The notes under the pieces were generated by a model. It was not told the origin of the DNA and did not search any database. It saw only the letters and a list, made by a program, of their open reading frames with translations. Positions 41,965-50,464 of a stretch of DNA of 64,000 nucleotides are shown piece after piece; within the stretch, counting starts at the first letter, position 1, and every line of letters starts with the position of its first letter. This stretch comes from Desulfoferrobacter suflitae (lineage in GTDB: Bacteria; Desulfobacterota; Syntrophobacteria; Syntrophobacterales; Syntrophobacteraceae): assembly GCF_022603395.1 (NCBI RefSeq), contig NZ_JAIBKA010000013.1, forward strand, positions 96,399 through 160,398. The letters are read 5' to 3'. The position numbers and the translations under genes were made by a program.

Positions 41965-42828
41965 GGTCTCAAGGAAGAGCTCGCCGAGGCCAAACTCGAC
42001 CTGGTTGCCAAAAGAGGATTGCTCCACACCATAAACCTGGCCGATGAAGTTGACTCCTTTGCCTTTACCTGTCCAAAATTACCCTCGGATACAGAAGCCC
42101 GCATGGGGGTACGAAGAGACCCCAAAAATCCCAACCGCAAGGAAAAAATCTTTGGCTTCAATGCTGTCATTGCAACTGCGGTTGAGCTGACTCTCGGCAT
42201 CGAGCTTCCCGTCGCCTGCATCACCATCGCCGGAAACTCCCGGGAGGGAAACCAGTACATCCCCTTGAAGAAACAGATTGCCAAGTATCAGGGAAGAACG
42301 TCAAAAATTGAATTGGCCGACGCCAAGTATGATGAATTGCACAATTACGAATTTTCCAGAGCCCATGGAGCGATTCCCATCATCGACTATAACGTCAGAA
42401 ATGAGAAGGTCAATCTCCCGGCATTAAAGCAAAGAGGCTATGATCAAAACGGCTGGCCGTATGCCCCATGCGGCGCCCTCACCCGGCCCAACGGTTTCGA
42501 CTTTGCCTCCCAAAGAGCCAACTTCAGCTGTCGCCGGCAGTGCCTGGAAACTTCGAATCCAGACATCAAAAAATTTGCCGATCATTGTCGCCACTGGATC
42601 AACTATCAGGGCTTCAGTACCCATATGTCCAACAAGCAATTTCCGCGGCTCATTACAGAAGTTATTCGCGGCACCCCAAGGCACAAAGAATTGAAAGCAG
42701 ATCTTGCCGCTCAGTTCCCCATCCGGCACTTTGGCGGCCTGCGTGGAGCCGTCTTGGATTGCCTCTTCTCAAAGTTTTTCACCCTGCGCTCCTCTGTGGT
42801 TATCAACTGCCTGCCCCCAAGCCGCTAG
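41965..42828 (+). pseudogene. C-terminal fragment of a DDE-type transposase
   Basis: The open frame begins right after the antitoxin stop with GLKEELAEAKLDLVAKRG and continues FGFNAVIATAVELTLGIELP, LADAKYDELHNYEFSRAHGA, IPIIDYN and GYDQNGWPYAPCG to 42828. The middle and end of an IS transposase are recognisable; the N-terminal DNA-binding part is absent. The IS family cannot be fixed. The stop overlaps the end of the glycosyltransferase gene on the other strand by four bases. Confidence 0.72.
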
Positions 42829-44060
42829 ATTGCTAACTTCAAAGTCGCAGTCTTCTCAACCAACCGAAGATAGCGCTCCGCCAAAATATCCCTGCTGTAG
42901 TGCGCTTCCACGAAGCGCCGGCCATTGAGGCCAAGCTTCTCGACTCGATCCGGCTCCTCTGATAATGCGAGCACCGTTTGCGCCAGTTCGTTATAGTTTT
43001 CCGGCTCAATCCAAACGCCGCAGCCGCCTTGTTCCACAATGGCCCTGCTTTCTCCCTCCACCCCCAGAATGATCGGCCGCTCCATGGCCATCGCCTCAAA
43101 GATTTTCGATGGAATCACGGTCTTGAAAAGATCGTTTCTTTTCAGCAACACCATGCTGGCATCCGATGCCGCAAGAAATTCCGGTATCTTTTCTTTCGGC
43201 TGCTGGGGGAGCATCAAAACGTTTTGCAAATGGAGCGACTCCTTCTGTCGCAGGAGTCTTTCGCGCTCGGCCCCATCGCCAATTAGGAGAAATACGATCT
43301 GATCCTTGCCGCGCAAGATCTCTGCAGCTTTCAAGACCGTATCGAGCCCATGCGCCATACCGTGAGTTCCGATATAGGAGGCCACGAACTTGTCCTTTAA
43401 CCCGAGAGCCTCCCGCACCCCGTTTCGCTTGGCCATCGGCCGGAACTGCTCGAAGTCGGCACCGTTGGTCAGCACCGAGATGCACTCGGGCTCAACCCCC
43501 CGGCTGATGATGTGCTGTTTAAATGAACGGGTCACGGAAACGATGTGATCGGCCCGAAAGTACAGGAGGTTTTCGAGCCCTTCCAGCAGCCGGATGATAC
43601 TCCGATGTTTAATAGCTCCCACCGCAATGATCGATTCGGGCCACAGGTCTCTTATCTCCAGCACCCAGGGGCGGCGCTTCAGCAGGGACACCCACAGGCC
43701 GGCCATGCCGCAGAAGAACTGGGGCGATGTGGATATGACCACATCCACATCTCTGACCAGCGGAGAAAGCGCCGTAGCTGAAAGCATATAGGAGAGATAA
43801 TTGCAGGTGCGCTTGAGGAAGCCTTCGTTGGGGCTCAGGTAAGTAAGTACGCGCAGGATGCGGATGCCGTCCTTTTCGTCCCACTGTCTGAGGCGGTTGC
43901 GGTATCCCGGGTAAACTATGCCTCGCGGGTGATTGGGGGCACAGGTGATAACGGTGACTCGGTGGCCGCCTTTAATCCATCTTTTGGCGTTTTCATAGGT
44001 GCGGGAAGCGGGGGCATTCACTTCCGGCGGGAAGTAGTGGGTGAGAAATAGTATGTGCAT
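42825..44060 (-). CDS. Glycosyltransferase family 4 (WbuB-like)
   Basis: A 411-residue GT-B enzyme. ATG 44060 follows AAGGAAGC and opens with MHILFLTHYFPPEVNAPASR, the usual start of WbuB-like enzymes. The donor-binding half has ASYIGTHGMAHGLDTVLKAA, LLIGDGAERERL, and the E-x7-E type site in VIPSKIFEAMAMERPIILGV. It likely adds a sugar, often an N-acetyl-fucosamine-type residue, to the lipid-linked repeat. It is downstream of the heparinase-like gene; the gap is a class A-like repeat. Confidence 0.88.
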   Translation of the reverse strand: MHILFLTHYFPPEVNAPASRTYENAKRWIKGGHRVTVITCAPNHPRGIVYPGYRNRLRQWDEKDGIRILRVLTYLSPNEGFLKRTCNYLSYMLSATALSPLVRDVDVVISTSPQFFCGMAGLWVSLLKRRPWVLEIRDLWPESIIAVGAIKHRSIIRLLEGLENLLYFRADHIVSVTRSFKQHIISRGVEPECISVLTNGADFEQFRPMAKRNGVREALGLKDKFVASYIGTHGMAHGLDTVLKAAEILRGKDQIVFLLIGDGAERERLLRQKESLHLQNVLMLPQQPKEKIPEFLAASDASMVLLKRNDLFKTVIPSKIFEAMAMERPIILGVEGESRAIVEQGGCGVWIEPENYNELAQTVLALSEEPDRVEKLGLNGRRFVEAHYSRDILAERYLRLVEKTATLKLAI

Positions 44061-44069
44061 TGGTGCTTC

Positions 44070-44166
44070 CTTTTGAACCCTAAGACACAAAGGAACAAAG
44101 GGGTTCACAAAGTCTTTTTCAGTTTTTCTTTGTGCTTAACTCAGTGCCTTGGTGTCTTTGTAGTTC
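44070..44166. repeat. Class A-like repeat hairpin (cacaaag variant)
   Basis: CCTAAGACACAAAGGAACAAAG (44078-44099) faces CTTTGTGCTTAACTCAGTGC and CTTGGTGTCTTTGTAGTTCA (44128-44167) across an AT-rich centre. It is the cacaaag variant of the class A hairpin. Confidence 0.8.
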
Positions 44167-45952
44167 ACGGGCACCTGAAAACCCATCCCCCTGACCAGGG
44201 CAGCTTCACACCGCGTGCCCGTACCCGCACCACCACACACGCTTCCTTCCGCCCAAATTCCGGGCAATACCATCCCTCGCTAACTTCAGGCCGCTCAAAG
44301 CACAAAGGCACCAAGCGTGCCAGAATGCCCGCGTTGTCTCGCACCACCGCACCATCCCCATCCACTTTCACCGAAAGGGCGGGGTGAATATGCAGCCTCG
44401 ATTCAATCTCATGCACCCCGATTCCCTCCACGCGATCCTCAACCCGCAGTTCGCTTCCAGCCCACACCATCCGCCGATGATGCACCGGGCTACCTTTGAG
44501 CCTCCTGTACCCGTCATGTGCCCCAGCAAACACCAACTCGCCGCCGTCGCCCTGCTCCAGCCCGGCATAAAGGGCCCTGGCCCGGCGCGCACAGCGGTGA
44601 GCCCCCCACACCTCCGACTGGTTCTGGTTATCGATGGAGATGGTGTTGTGCCCGGCGTTGCCCCGGTTGTAGCGGCGGATCTCCGAGTCTTCGTACTGAC
44701 AGCAGCCGGAATCGACGATTACGCGCCGGTTTTGCAAAGAGAGCTCGAAGCTCAGGGTGTCGCAGTGGCTGTGGCCGGGCTGGTAGTCGGGGCCGATGGG
44801 GCCGCAGTCGATGATGAGGCGGTCGCCGGGGTTTGGGGACATGACGAAATAGCCCGTCTCGGGAAAAGAGCATTTTTTTTCACCGCCAAGACGCCAAGAC
44901 GCCAAGTTTTTTATATTTTTTTCTTGGCACCTTGGCGCCTTGGCGGTGATCTTTTGCAGGTAATCGCCCAAAGCCTGCGGTGATGCCTCGATACCGAATG
45001 CTGCATCGTTGAACAGGGCGATCTCCCCATCGGGGTGGGTCATGCCCGCGAGAAAAGCGCTCATCCGCGGAACTACCTCCTCCAGCCGGTCAACCAACTC
45101 CCGGCACTCAGCCCGGTTTTCTCCCCGGCACACATTGAGCAAATCCAGACAGTCTTCCAGGATCATGCTGTGATACATGGGGCTTCGCTCGAAATGGCCG
45201 CCATCCGGCAGGATCTGCTCAGCCAATTCTTTGCTGACGATCTGCATCCCCTTCGCCAGCCATCTTGCGGCATCTTCGCCGCGCAGAAACAACCCGGCAA
45301 ATATCAGCGCCTTGCCATTCTTGAACAGGTGGTTTCCAAGCAGGTGATACTCCAGGCTGCGTGCGAGATACCCGGCCTGCTCATAGGCCGACCGAACCAG
45401 CGGCTGAAGCTCTGCCTCCTCCATAGGCGTCACACTGAAATACTTGATCCAGTTCACCAGCCGCAGTGAAATGGGAAAGGGATCCCAGGCATCGGGTGCG
45501 CCCACCGGATTGTGCGCCACCCAGTGCTGCATCAGGGGCACAGCCACCCGCGGCGCAAGCCCTCCCGGCGGGAACAGATATTGAAAATAATGCAGGTTGT
45601 ATCGCCAAAGCCGTGACTTAGCATCAACCTGCCAGTCAATTCCAGTGTCAAAGTAATGGGGATTGTTTAGAAAGCGGAAGATGCCCCGCTCGATATCCGA
45701 GGAAGCAAACGAGGGACAGGAGAGAAAGGCAGTCCTGAATTCCAGGCGCCTCCAGCCGACCTTCTTTGCAAAACGATGCCGCCGCAGTGCCCCGTCCGGA
45801 AGGGATTGGCGCAACCGGCTGCGGATCGCATAACGAACCCGATACAGCACCTGAACAGGCCGAAGATGCTCCAAAGTACGAAATAAGAGGCTAATCGCTT
45901 GAATCCTGCTCACTGTCGTCGATCGCCAGGAAATGGGGCAAAGACGTTTCAT
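44165..45952 (-). CDS. Heparinase II/III-family protein with an in-frame repeat insertion
   Basis: A 595-residue protein of the type found in surface polysaccharide clusters. It has an N-terminal alpha/alpha toroid (WRYNLHYFQYLFPPGG, NHLFKNGKALIFAGLF) and a C-terminal beta sheet domain (PDYQPGHSHCDTLSFEL, GHNTISIDNQNQSEVWG). H and Y residues in YQPGHSHCD and the N in LLGNHLFKN are candidate catalytic groups for uronide lyase activity. Residues about 335-358 (TAKAPRCQEK to WRLGGEKK) are encoded by a class A repeat hairpin, 44881-44948. The frame stays open through it, so the insertion is either tolerated or in the process of killing the gene. Confidence 0.85.
   Translation of the reverse strand: MKRLCPISWRSTTVSRIQAISLLFRTLEHLRPVQVLYRVRYAIRSRLRQSLPDGALRRHRFAKKVGWRRLEFRTAFLSCPSFASSDIERGIFRFLNNPHYFDTGIDWQVDAKSRLWRYNLHYFQYLFPPGGLAPRVAVPLMQHWVAHNPVGAPDAWDPFPISLRLVNWIKYFSVTPMEEAELQPLVRSAYEQAGYLARSLEYHLLGNHLFKNGKALIFAGLFLRGEDAARWLAKGMQIVSKELAEQILPDGGHFERSPMYHSMILEDCLDLLNVCRGENRAECRELVDRLEEVVPRMSAFLAGMTHPDGEIALFNDAAFGIEASPQALGDYLQKITAKAPRCQEKNIKNLASWRLGGEKKCSFPETGYFVMSPNPGDRLIIDCGPIGPDYQPGHSHCDTLSFELSLQNRRVIVDSGCCQYEDSEIRRYNRGNAGHNTISIDNQNQSEVWGAHRCARRARALYAGLEQGDGGELVFAGAHDGYRRLKGSPVHHRRMVWAGSELRVEDRVEGIGVHEIESRLHIHPALSVKVDGDGAVVRDNAGILARLVPLCFERPEVSEGWYCPEFGRKEACVVVRVRARGVKLPWSGGWVFRCP
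44881..44948. repeat. Complete class A hairpin inside a coding sequence
   Basis: CACCGCCAAGACGCCAAGAC, GCCAAG, then an AT-only centre and CTTGGCACCTTGGCGCCTTG, GCGGTG. The 68-bp unit starts with CACCGCC and ends with GGCGGTG and is nearly self-complementary. It is the clearest full-length copy of the family in the window. Confidence 0.93.
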
Positions 45953-46005
45953 TCATTGAGAATAGGAACGGGAAGATTCTCCCATGGCTTATAAAAAGGA
46001 GTGCT

Positions 46006-46293
46006 TTAATAATGGTAACGGCAACTCACTACAATAATGCTATTCCCTTCCACTCTATACACGAGGCGGTGCTCCTGATTGATCCTCCGTGACCAGCAGC
46101 CGGACAATTGGAATTCCAAACGCTCGGGCTTGCCTATCCCCTCCTTCGGATGTCGAATGATATCCCGTAAAAGCTTGCGTATACGTACGGCGACCTGCTT
46201 GTCATTATCGAGAAACCACTCAAAATCCTGCCATGCCGCTTCGGTAGACTGGATCTTTATAATCGTCAGGAGGTAAATTGACCAACTTGCCAT
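46006..46293 (-). CDS. yoeB: YoeB/Txe-family mRNA interferase toxin
   Basis: About 95 residues. It contains QSTEAAWQDFEWFLDNDKQV, DIIRHPKEGIGKPERLEFQL, SGCWSRRINQEHRLVYRVEG and ends VVSCRYHY. The E, R, H and terminal Y of the YoeB active site are present. No start with a good ribosome site is visible. ATG 46293 lies inside the antitoxin gene; the usual YoeB would begin near TIIKIQ. It probably depends on translation of the antitoxin. The module looks functional. Confidence 0.87.
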   Translation of the reverse strand: MASWSIYLLTIIKIQSTEAAWQDFEWFLDNDKQVAVRIRKLLRDIIRHPKEGIGKPERLEFQLSGCWSRRINQEHRLVYRVEGNSIIVVSCRYHY

Positions 46294-46513
46294 CTCGAAC
46301 CTGCTGCAGGGATTCCTCCAAGTGGGCACGGTTGGCTGGTGTGCGGAGCAAGTATGCGGTTTCCTCTAAACTACGATAGTCCTCCAGTGAGATTAAAACC
46401 GCCTGGTTTTGCGACGCGCTGTTGACTATGATAGTGGGTTCGACGTTCTCACACACCTCCTGGATGAGAGCGTGCAGGGTTTTTTTCGCCTGTGCAACGG
46501 TAACGGCTCTCAT
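46220..46513 (-). CDS. yefM: YefM/Phd-family antitoxin
   Basis: A 97-residue protein: MRAVTVAQAKKTLHALIQEV, ENVEPTIIVNSASQNQAVLI, SLEDYRSLEETAYLLRTPAN, RAHLEESLQQVRDGKLVNL. This is a full YefM. The last dozen residues (DDYKDPVYRSGMAGF) run over the toxin gene in another frame, giving an unusually long overlap. It represses the operon with the toxin in known systems. Confidence 0.87.
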   Translation of the reverse strand: MRAVTVAQAKKTLHALIQEVCENVEPTIIVNSASQNQAVLISLEDYRSLEETAYLLRTPANRAHLEESLQQVRDGKLVNLPPDDYKDPVYRSGMAGF

Positions 46514-46719
46514 ATTCTACCTCATTTATCGAGCGAATCAATTATGCCAGACATACTCATTATGACCCCGCCAAGGCACCAAGACACAAAGTCAAATATA
46601 CTCAAACAACTTTGGTTTTTCTGAGCAAAAAAATGGCCGATCTGGCAATATAAAGAAAAAACATAGAAAAATTAAAATATTACACACTCTGGACAAATTA
46701 TCTTTTTGATGGTACACCC

Positions 46720-47244
46720 ATGCTACAGACGACTAACCCTAACAACAGTGAGGTCAGCATGGATGTATCGAGTTACCAATTCAGCGAGGAAGAAGTAATT
46801 CGCTTGGAACAATACCGAGACACACAGCAAGATGCTCGTCTCAAAATGCGCTTCATTGCCCTGCTTATGCTTGCCAAAGGCATTGCGCTGAAGGATGTCG
46901 CCGCGATAACCGGAGTGGCGATGAAAACGATCGAGAATTGGCATCATCAATATCTCAGCAAAGGAATCGACTGCCTTAATTCATTCCAATACAAACCTAA
47001 GCAGCCCTATCTGAGCGACGAACAAATACAGCAGTTACTCAACTGGGTTCGGTCTACAAATCCGATTCACCTAAAACAAATCAGAGCCCACATCATCGAA
47101 CAATTTGCGATCAAGTACACGACGGAGGCCATCAGGAAGCTTCTGCACAAACACGGCATAAAGCTGATTCGCCCGAAGGTGATACCCGGCAATCCTCCGA
47201 GCGAAGAAGAACAGGAAAAAAAATTGCCGAGTACTTCGACATGA
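46720..47244 (+). CDS. IS630-family transposase, N-terminal frame
   Basis: A 174-residue helix-turn-helix part: ARLKMRFIALLMLAKGIALK, DVAAITGVAMKTIENWHHQY and a second winged segment AIRKLLHKHGIKLIRPKV. It ends out of frame after a run of eight A (47216-47223). A -1 shift on A-AAA-AAA turns QEKKLPS into QEKKIAEYFDMKS, entering the catalytic frame. The shift is of the type known for IS elements. Confidence 0.9.
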   Translation: MLQTTNPNNSEVSMDVSSYQFSEEEVIRLEQYRDTQQDARLKMRFIALLMLAKGIALKDVAAITGVAMKTIENWHHQYLSKGIDCLNSFQYKPKQPYLSDEQIQQLLNWVRSTNPIHLKQIRAHIIEQFAIKYTTEAIRKLLHKHGIKLIRPKVIPGNPPSEEEQEKKLPSTST

Positions 47245-47807
47245 AGTCCAATAGTGAGCCTGGAACGGTCTTTCTTTTTGGAGATGGGATGCATCTAGTT
47301 CACCAAAATATACCCCGGCTATGTTGGGCTGATCCCAAAGCACGGCCCATTTTTAAGACCAACACCGGGCGACAACGGCTTAATATTCTTGGAGCTTACA
47401 ATCCCGACAGCCATGAATTCGATCATATAACGGGAGAACAAAACTGCGACGCGAACCGCGTGATTGAATACTTTGAGATGATCACAAGAGCATACAAGCA
47501 GGCCCCAAAAATTATCCTTTTCCTTGACAACGCTAAGTATTTCAAAGCACAAATCGTCACCGATTGGTTGAAACAGAATCTGCGGCTTCACGTTGTGTTC
47601 TTGCCTCCTTATGCTCCAAATCTAAACTTGATCGAGCGCTTCTGGGGATTTGCCAAAGAAAAGTTGGTCAAAAATACCTATGAGCCAAAATACAAGGTCT
47701 TTCGGGCAAAAGTATTCAGGTTCCTAAACAATGTGGGCCAATATATTGATGAGTTAAGAACCTTAATGGTGGAAAAGTTCCAAATCATAGCCACTAGCAA
47801 AGCATAA
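47241..47807 (+). CDS. IS630-family transposase, catalytic frame
   Basis: A 188-residue DDE domain: VFLFGDGMHLVHQ (first Asp), KIILFLDNAKYFKAQI (second Asp) and LPPYAPNLNLIERFWGFAKE (Glu). It overlaps the first frame by ATGA and is probably expressed mainly as a fusion through the A8 shift site. No damage is visible. Confidence 0.92.
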   Translation: MKSNSEPGTVFLFGDGMHLVHQNIPRLCWADPKARPIFKTNTGRQRLNILGAYNPDSHEFDHITGEQNCDANRVIEYFEMITRAYKQAPKIILFLDNAKYFKAQIVTDWLKQNLRLHVVFLPPYAPNLNLIERFWGFAKEKLVKNTYEPKYKVFRAKVFRFLNNVGQYIDELRTLMVEKFQIIATSKA

Positions 47808-47842
47808 AATGTGCCAGGAAAAACCAAAGTTGCTCCGGTATA

Positions 47843-47925
47843 CCACGTTCTTTTTGTATTTTTTTAAATTCATCTTTGTGAAACCTTTGTGCCTTTGTGT
47901 CTTTGTGGTTCAATTCAAAATCGCA
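47843..47925. repeat. Right half of a class A-like repeat split by IS630 copy 1
   Basis: TCATCTTTGTGAAACCTTTG, TGCCTTTGTGTCTTTGTGGT and TCAATT close the hairpin opened by CCGCCAAGGCACCAAGACAC at 46567-46586 before the IS. The last bases overlap the end of the oxidoreductase gene. Confidence 0.8.
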
Positions 47926-50092
47926 CAGTCTCCCCACTATTCAAAGCCGCATGCACCGCAAAGGTAACCTGGGTAGTCTCCACGATCTCCTCCAACGGTA
48001 TCGGCGCCGCCCCCCCATCAACCACCGCCGTCACAAACGCCCCGACCTCAGCATCAAACCCTTTATCCTGCCTCCCCTTAACCACCTCCCGCTTCTTTCC
48101 CCAGATATCCATTTTACAATAATCATCCAAAGCAATCACCACTCCATCAGCCGCCAGCTCCAACTTCTCCTTTGGATAATCCCCATTCCCAACCGCATAG
48201 TAAAGTATGGTTCCCACCGACCCATCCGCATAGGTCAAAGTAATCGCCACCGAATCCCGATTCACCTGCCGCACATCATCGGTTTGGATGCAGGCCGCCT
48301 GCACCGACCTCACCGGCGCCCCCACCAGAAACCGCAGCGTATCCACAAAATGGCAGACCTCCCCGATAATGCGCCCGCCTCCCTCCACCGGGTCCTGCAC
48401 CCACATCTCCTTCGGCACAAAACCGGCGTTAACCTGATACGAAGCCACCAAGGGCGTCCCGCGCCACTTCAATACCTCCGCTGCCCGCCAAACCATGGGC
48501 GAAAACCGGCGATTGAACCCAACCATTAGAAGGGGAGCCAAAGAAGCCGATCTACTGCCGCAAGCCGCAACAATCCGTTCCAACTCCCCCGGATCCAAAC
48601 ACAGCGGCTTTTCCACAAAGACATGTTTGCCCGCCTCGATCGCCTGCACCACCAGCGGCCCGTGCAGATTGTGCCGGGTCGCAATTAAAACAGTGTTAAT
48701 GTCATCGTCACTGAATATCTCATCCACATCCCCCGAGCAGTACCCAAACCCGAACTGCTCGGCCACCGCTTTGGCGCTCATCCCTTTGGCCGTGATCACC
48801 CCGTGCAGGCTAACCTTTTCCTGCTTTTTAAACCGGGGCAGCAGCACACTCCGAGCAAAATTCCCGGCGCCGACGACCCCCAGCCTGACACCGCCCGCTG
48901 CCGCAACCGGCGCACTCTTGACGACCGGAATTCTTTTGGGCTCTCCCCTTGGCTCGTACTCCAGCACCACCCCAAGAAACGGTTCTTTCCCCTGGGTAAT
49001 GAGCTCATACGCCGCCAAAGCCCGCTCGAACGGAAAGCGGTGGGTGATGAGTGAGCGCACATCCACCCGCCCGGCCGCCAGCAGCTCCACAAAGGCCTGC
49101 ATGTTGCGCCCTTCGCTCCAGCGCACGTAGGGCAGGGGATAGTCGTGGCCGCGCTCTTCGTATTCCGCATCGTAGCGCCCGGGACCGTAGGACATGGAAA
49201 GCCGCAGATCCAGCTCCTTTTTGTAGTAGACATCGCGGGGCACTTCCAGGCCGACCAGCCCGACCACCACTACCCGCCCTTTGATGCGGCAAATTTCTCC
49301 GGCCAGAGCCACCAGCTCACTCCCTTTAGCGGCTGCGGTAATGATCACCGCATCGGCGCCCACGCCGCGGGTGAATTTGAAAACCTCCCTTTCGAGATCG
49401 CGGCTGTGGACCGCCTCATCCACCCCCAGTTTTTTGGCCAGCTCGATTTTGCCCAGATCGATATCCGCGCCAAGAACCCGGCAGCCGTTGGCTTTGCAGA
49501 GCTGCACCGTGAGTTGCCCCAAAAGCCCCAGGCCGATGACGCAGACGCTTTCGCCGAGTGTCAAGGCCGCCTGCCTCACTCCCTGCAGAGCAATGGCTCC
49601 GACCGTGGCAAAAGCGGCCTCTTCAAAACTCAATAATACATTTGAAGGCTCGCCATCCCTCGCTTCTGGAATTTTCACGCACAGGTTCTTCGGCACCAGG
49701 TTGAATTCGGCGTGGTTGGCGTAGCCCGCGCCGGCGCAGGCCACCGCATCGCCCACCTGAAAGGTGTCCACATCCGCTCCCATGTGGCGCACAATCCCGG
49801 CACAGGAGTAGCCGAGGGGGATGGGCGTATCGAGCTTGCTCCGGACCTTTTCGAGGGTATTGACCATCCCTTCCTTTTTGACGGCGGCGATCACTTTCTT
49901 AACCAAATCCGGGCGGGCTTTGGCTTTGCCAATCAGCGACTTTTTGGCCAGATCCACCAGCATCTTTTCAGTGCCGGCCGACACCACGGAGGCTTTGGTT
50001 TCCACCAGCAGCCCTCCGGAAAAAATCTGCGGCCGCGGCACTTCCTCGAGAGCCATCTTTCCGGTCTTATAGGACTGTATGATTTGCTTCAT
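47915..50092 (-). CDS. Bi-domain oxidoreductase: zinc-type dehydrogenase fused to Gfo/Idh/MocA domain
   Basis: A 725-residue protein. Residues 1-375 are an MDR/zinc-dehydrogenase-like domain (PIPLGYSCAGIVRHMGADVD, VCVIGLGLLGQLTVQLCKAN). Residues about 395-725 are a Gfo/Idh/MocA domain (RLGVVGAGNFARSVLLPRFK, INTVLIATRHNLHGPLVVQA, GKHVFVEKPL, GGGRIIGEVCHFVDTLRFLV). This fusion is typical of surface polysaccharide clusters next to heparinase-like and WbuB-like genes, where it probably modifies a nucleotide sugar. That partner pair is just across IS630 copy 1, so the IS has split an existing cluster. Confidence 0.9.
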   Translation of the reverse strand: MKQIIQSYKTGKMALEEVPRPQIFSGGLLVETKASVVSAGTEKMLVDLAKKSLIGKAKARPDLVKKVIAAVKKEGMVNTLEKVRSKLDTPIPLGYSCAGIVRHMGADVDTFQVGDAVACAGAGYANHAEFNLVPKNLCVKIPEARDGEPSNVLLSFEEAAFATVGAIALQGVRQAALTLGESVCVIGLGLLGQLTVQLCKANGCRVLGADIDLGKIELAKKLGVDEAVHSRDLEREVFKFTRGVGADAVIITAAAKGSELVALAGEICRIKGRVVVVGLVGLEVPRDVYYKKELDLRLSMSYGPGRYDAEYEERGHDYPLPYVRWSEGRNMQAFVELLAAGRVDVRSLITHRFPFERALAAYELITQGKEPFLGVVLEYEPRGEPKRIPVVKSAPVAAAGGVRLGVVGAGNFARSVLLPRFKKQEKVSLHGVITAKGMSAKAVAEQFGFGYCSGDVDEIFSDDDINTVLIATRHNLHGPLVVQAIEAGKHVFVEKPLCLDPGELERIVAACGSRSASLAPLLMVGFNRRFSPMVWRAAEVLKWRGTPLVASYQVNAGFVPKEMWVQDPVEGGGRIIGEVCHFVDTLRFLVGAPVRSVQAACIQTDDVRQVNRDSVAITLTYADGSVGTILYYAVGNGDYPKEKLELAADGVVIALDDYCKMDIWGKKREVVKGRQDKGFDAEVGAFVTAVVDGGAAPIPLEEIVETTQVTFAVHAALNSGETVRF

Positions 50093-50144
50093 GGAAAGTC
50101 TTAAGGATTGTGGTTAGAGGTGGGATGGTTTCAAGGCGTTTTAT

Positions 50145-50190
50145 GAAACCCTTGGCGTCTTGGCGGTTCCATTTTCACTGCCAAAGACTC
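50145..50190. repeat. Class A repeat fragment
   Basis: CCCTTGGCGTCTTGGCGGTT then CCATTTTCACTGCC. One arm of the class A element lies in the short gap between the oxidoreductase start and the split gene. Confidence 0.7.
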
Positions 50191-50215
50191 GCAAAGAAAT
50201 CTAACAACTTTTGCA

Positions 50216-50431
50216 CTACAAGAGGCCCTGTTCTTGTAGGGTTGAAAAGCACAGCAATACGAACTCTTCAATTTCCGTCCTGCGCTCAATCGAAACATGA
50301 GCTTCAGGCTGATCTATCGGATGGCAATGATACTGTCCTCCTTCGCTGTCAAAACCAAGCATTCTGCTTTTTCCAAAAACCAAAGCCAAGTTCAGTTTGT
50401 TTTTCTTCAGGTTTCGGTAAATTTGTATATA
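50216..50431 (-). pseudogene. C-terminal part of a small gene split by IS630 copy 2
   Basis: The frame reads IQIYRNLKKNKLNLALVFGK, SRMLGFDSEGGQYHCHPIDQ, PEAHVSIERRTEIEEFVLLC and FSTLQEQGLL. The N-terminal part lies beyond the IS at 51674-51792. Removing the IS and one TA joins the two in frame as ...LPEI-YIQIYRN..., a 110-residue protein. The GFDSEGG-x2-H-x-HP motif suggests an enzyme-like site. The family is uncharacterised to me. Confidence 0.85.
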
Positions 50432-50464
50432 TACCGGAGCAACTTTGGTTTTTCCTGGCACATT

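Larger units (their letters stand above)
46599..47840. mobile_element. IS630-type insertion sequence, copy 1 (1242 bp)
   Basis: The element begins TACTCAAACAACTTTGGTTT and ends with the inverted form of TACCGGAGCAACTTTGGTTT. It is flanked by TA on both sides (46597-46598, 47841-47842), as expected for the family. The encoded proteins are identical to those of copy 2 at 50432-51673, which lies in opposite orientation. Its target was a class A repeat, whose halves are now at 46565-46596 and 47843-47921. Confidence 0.92.
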
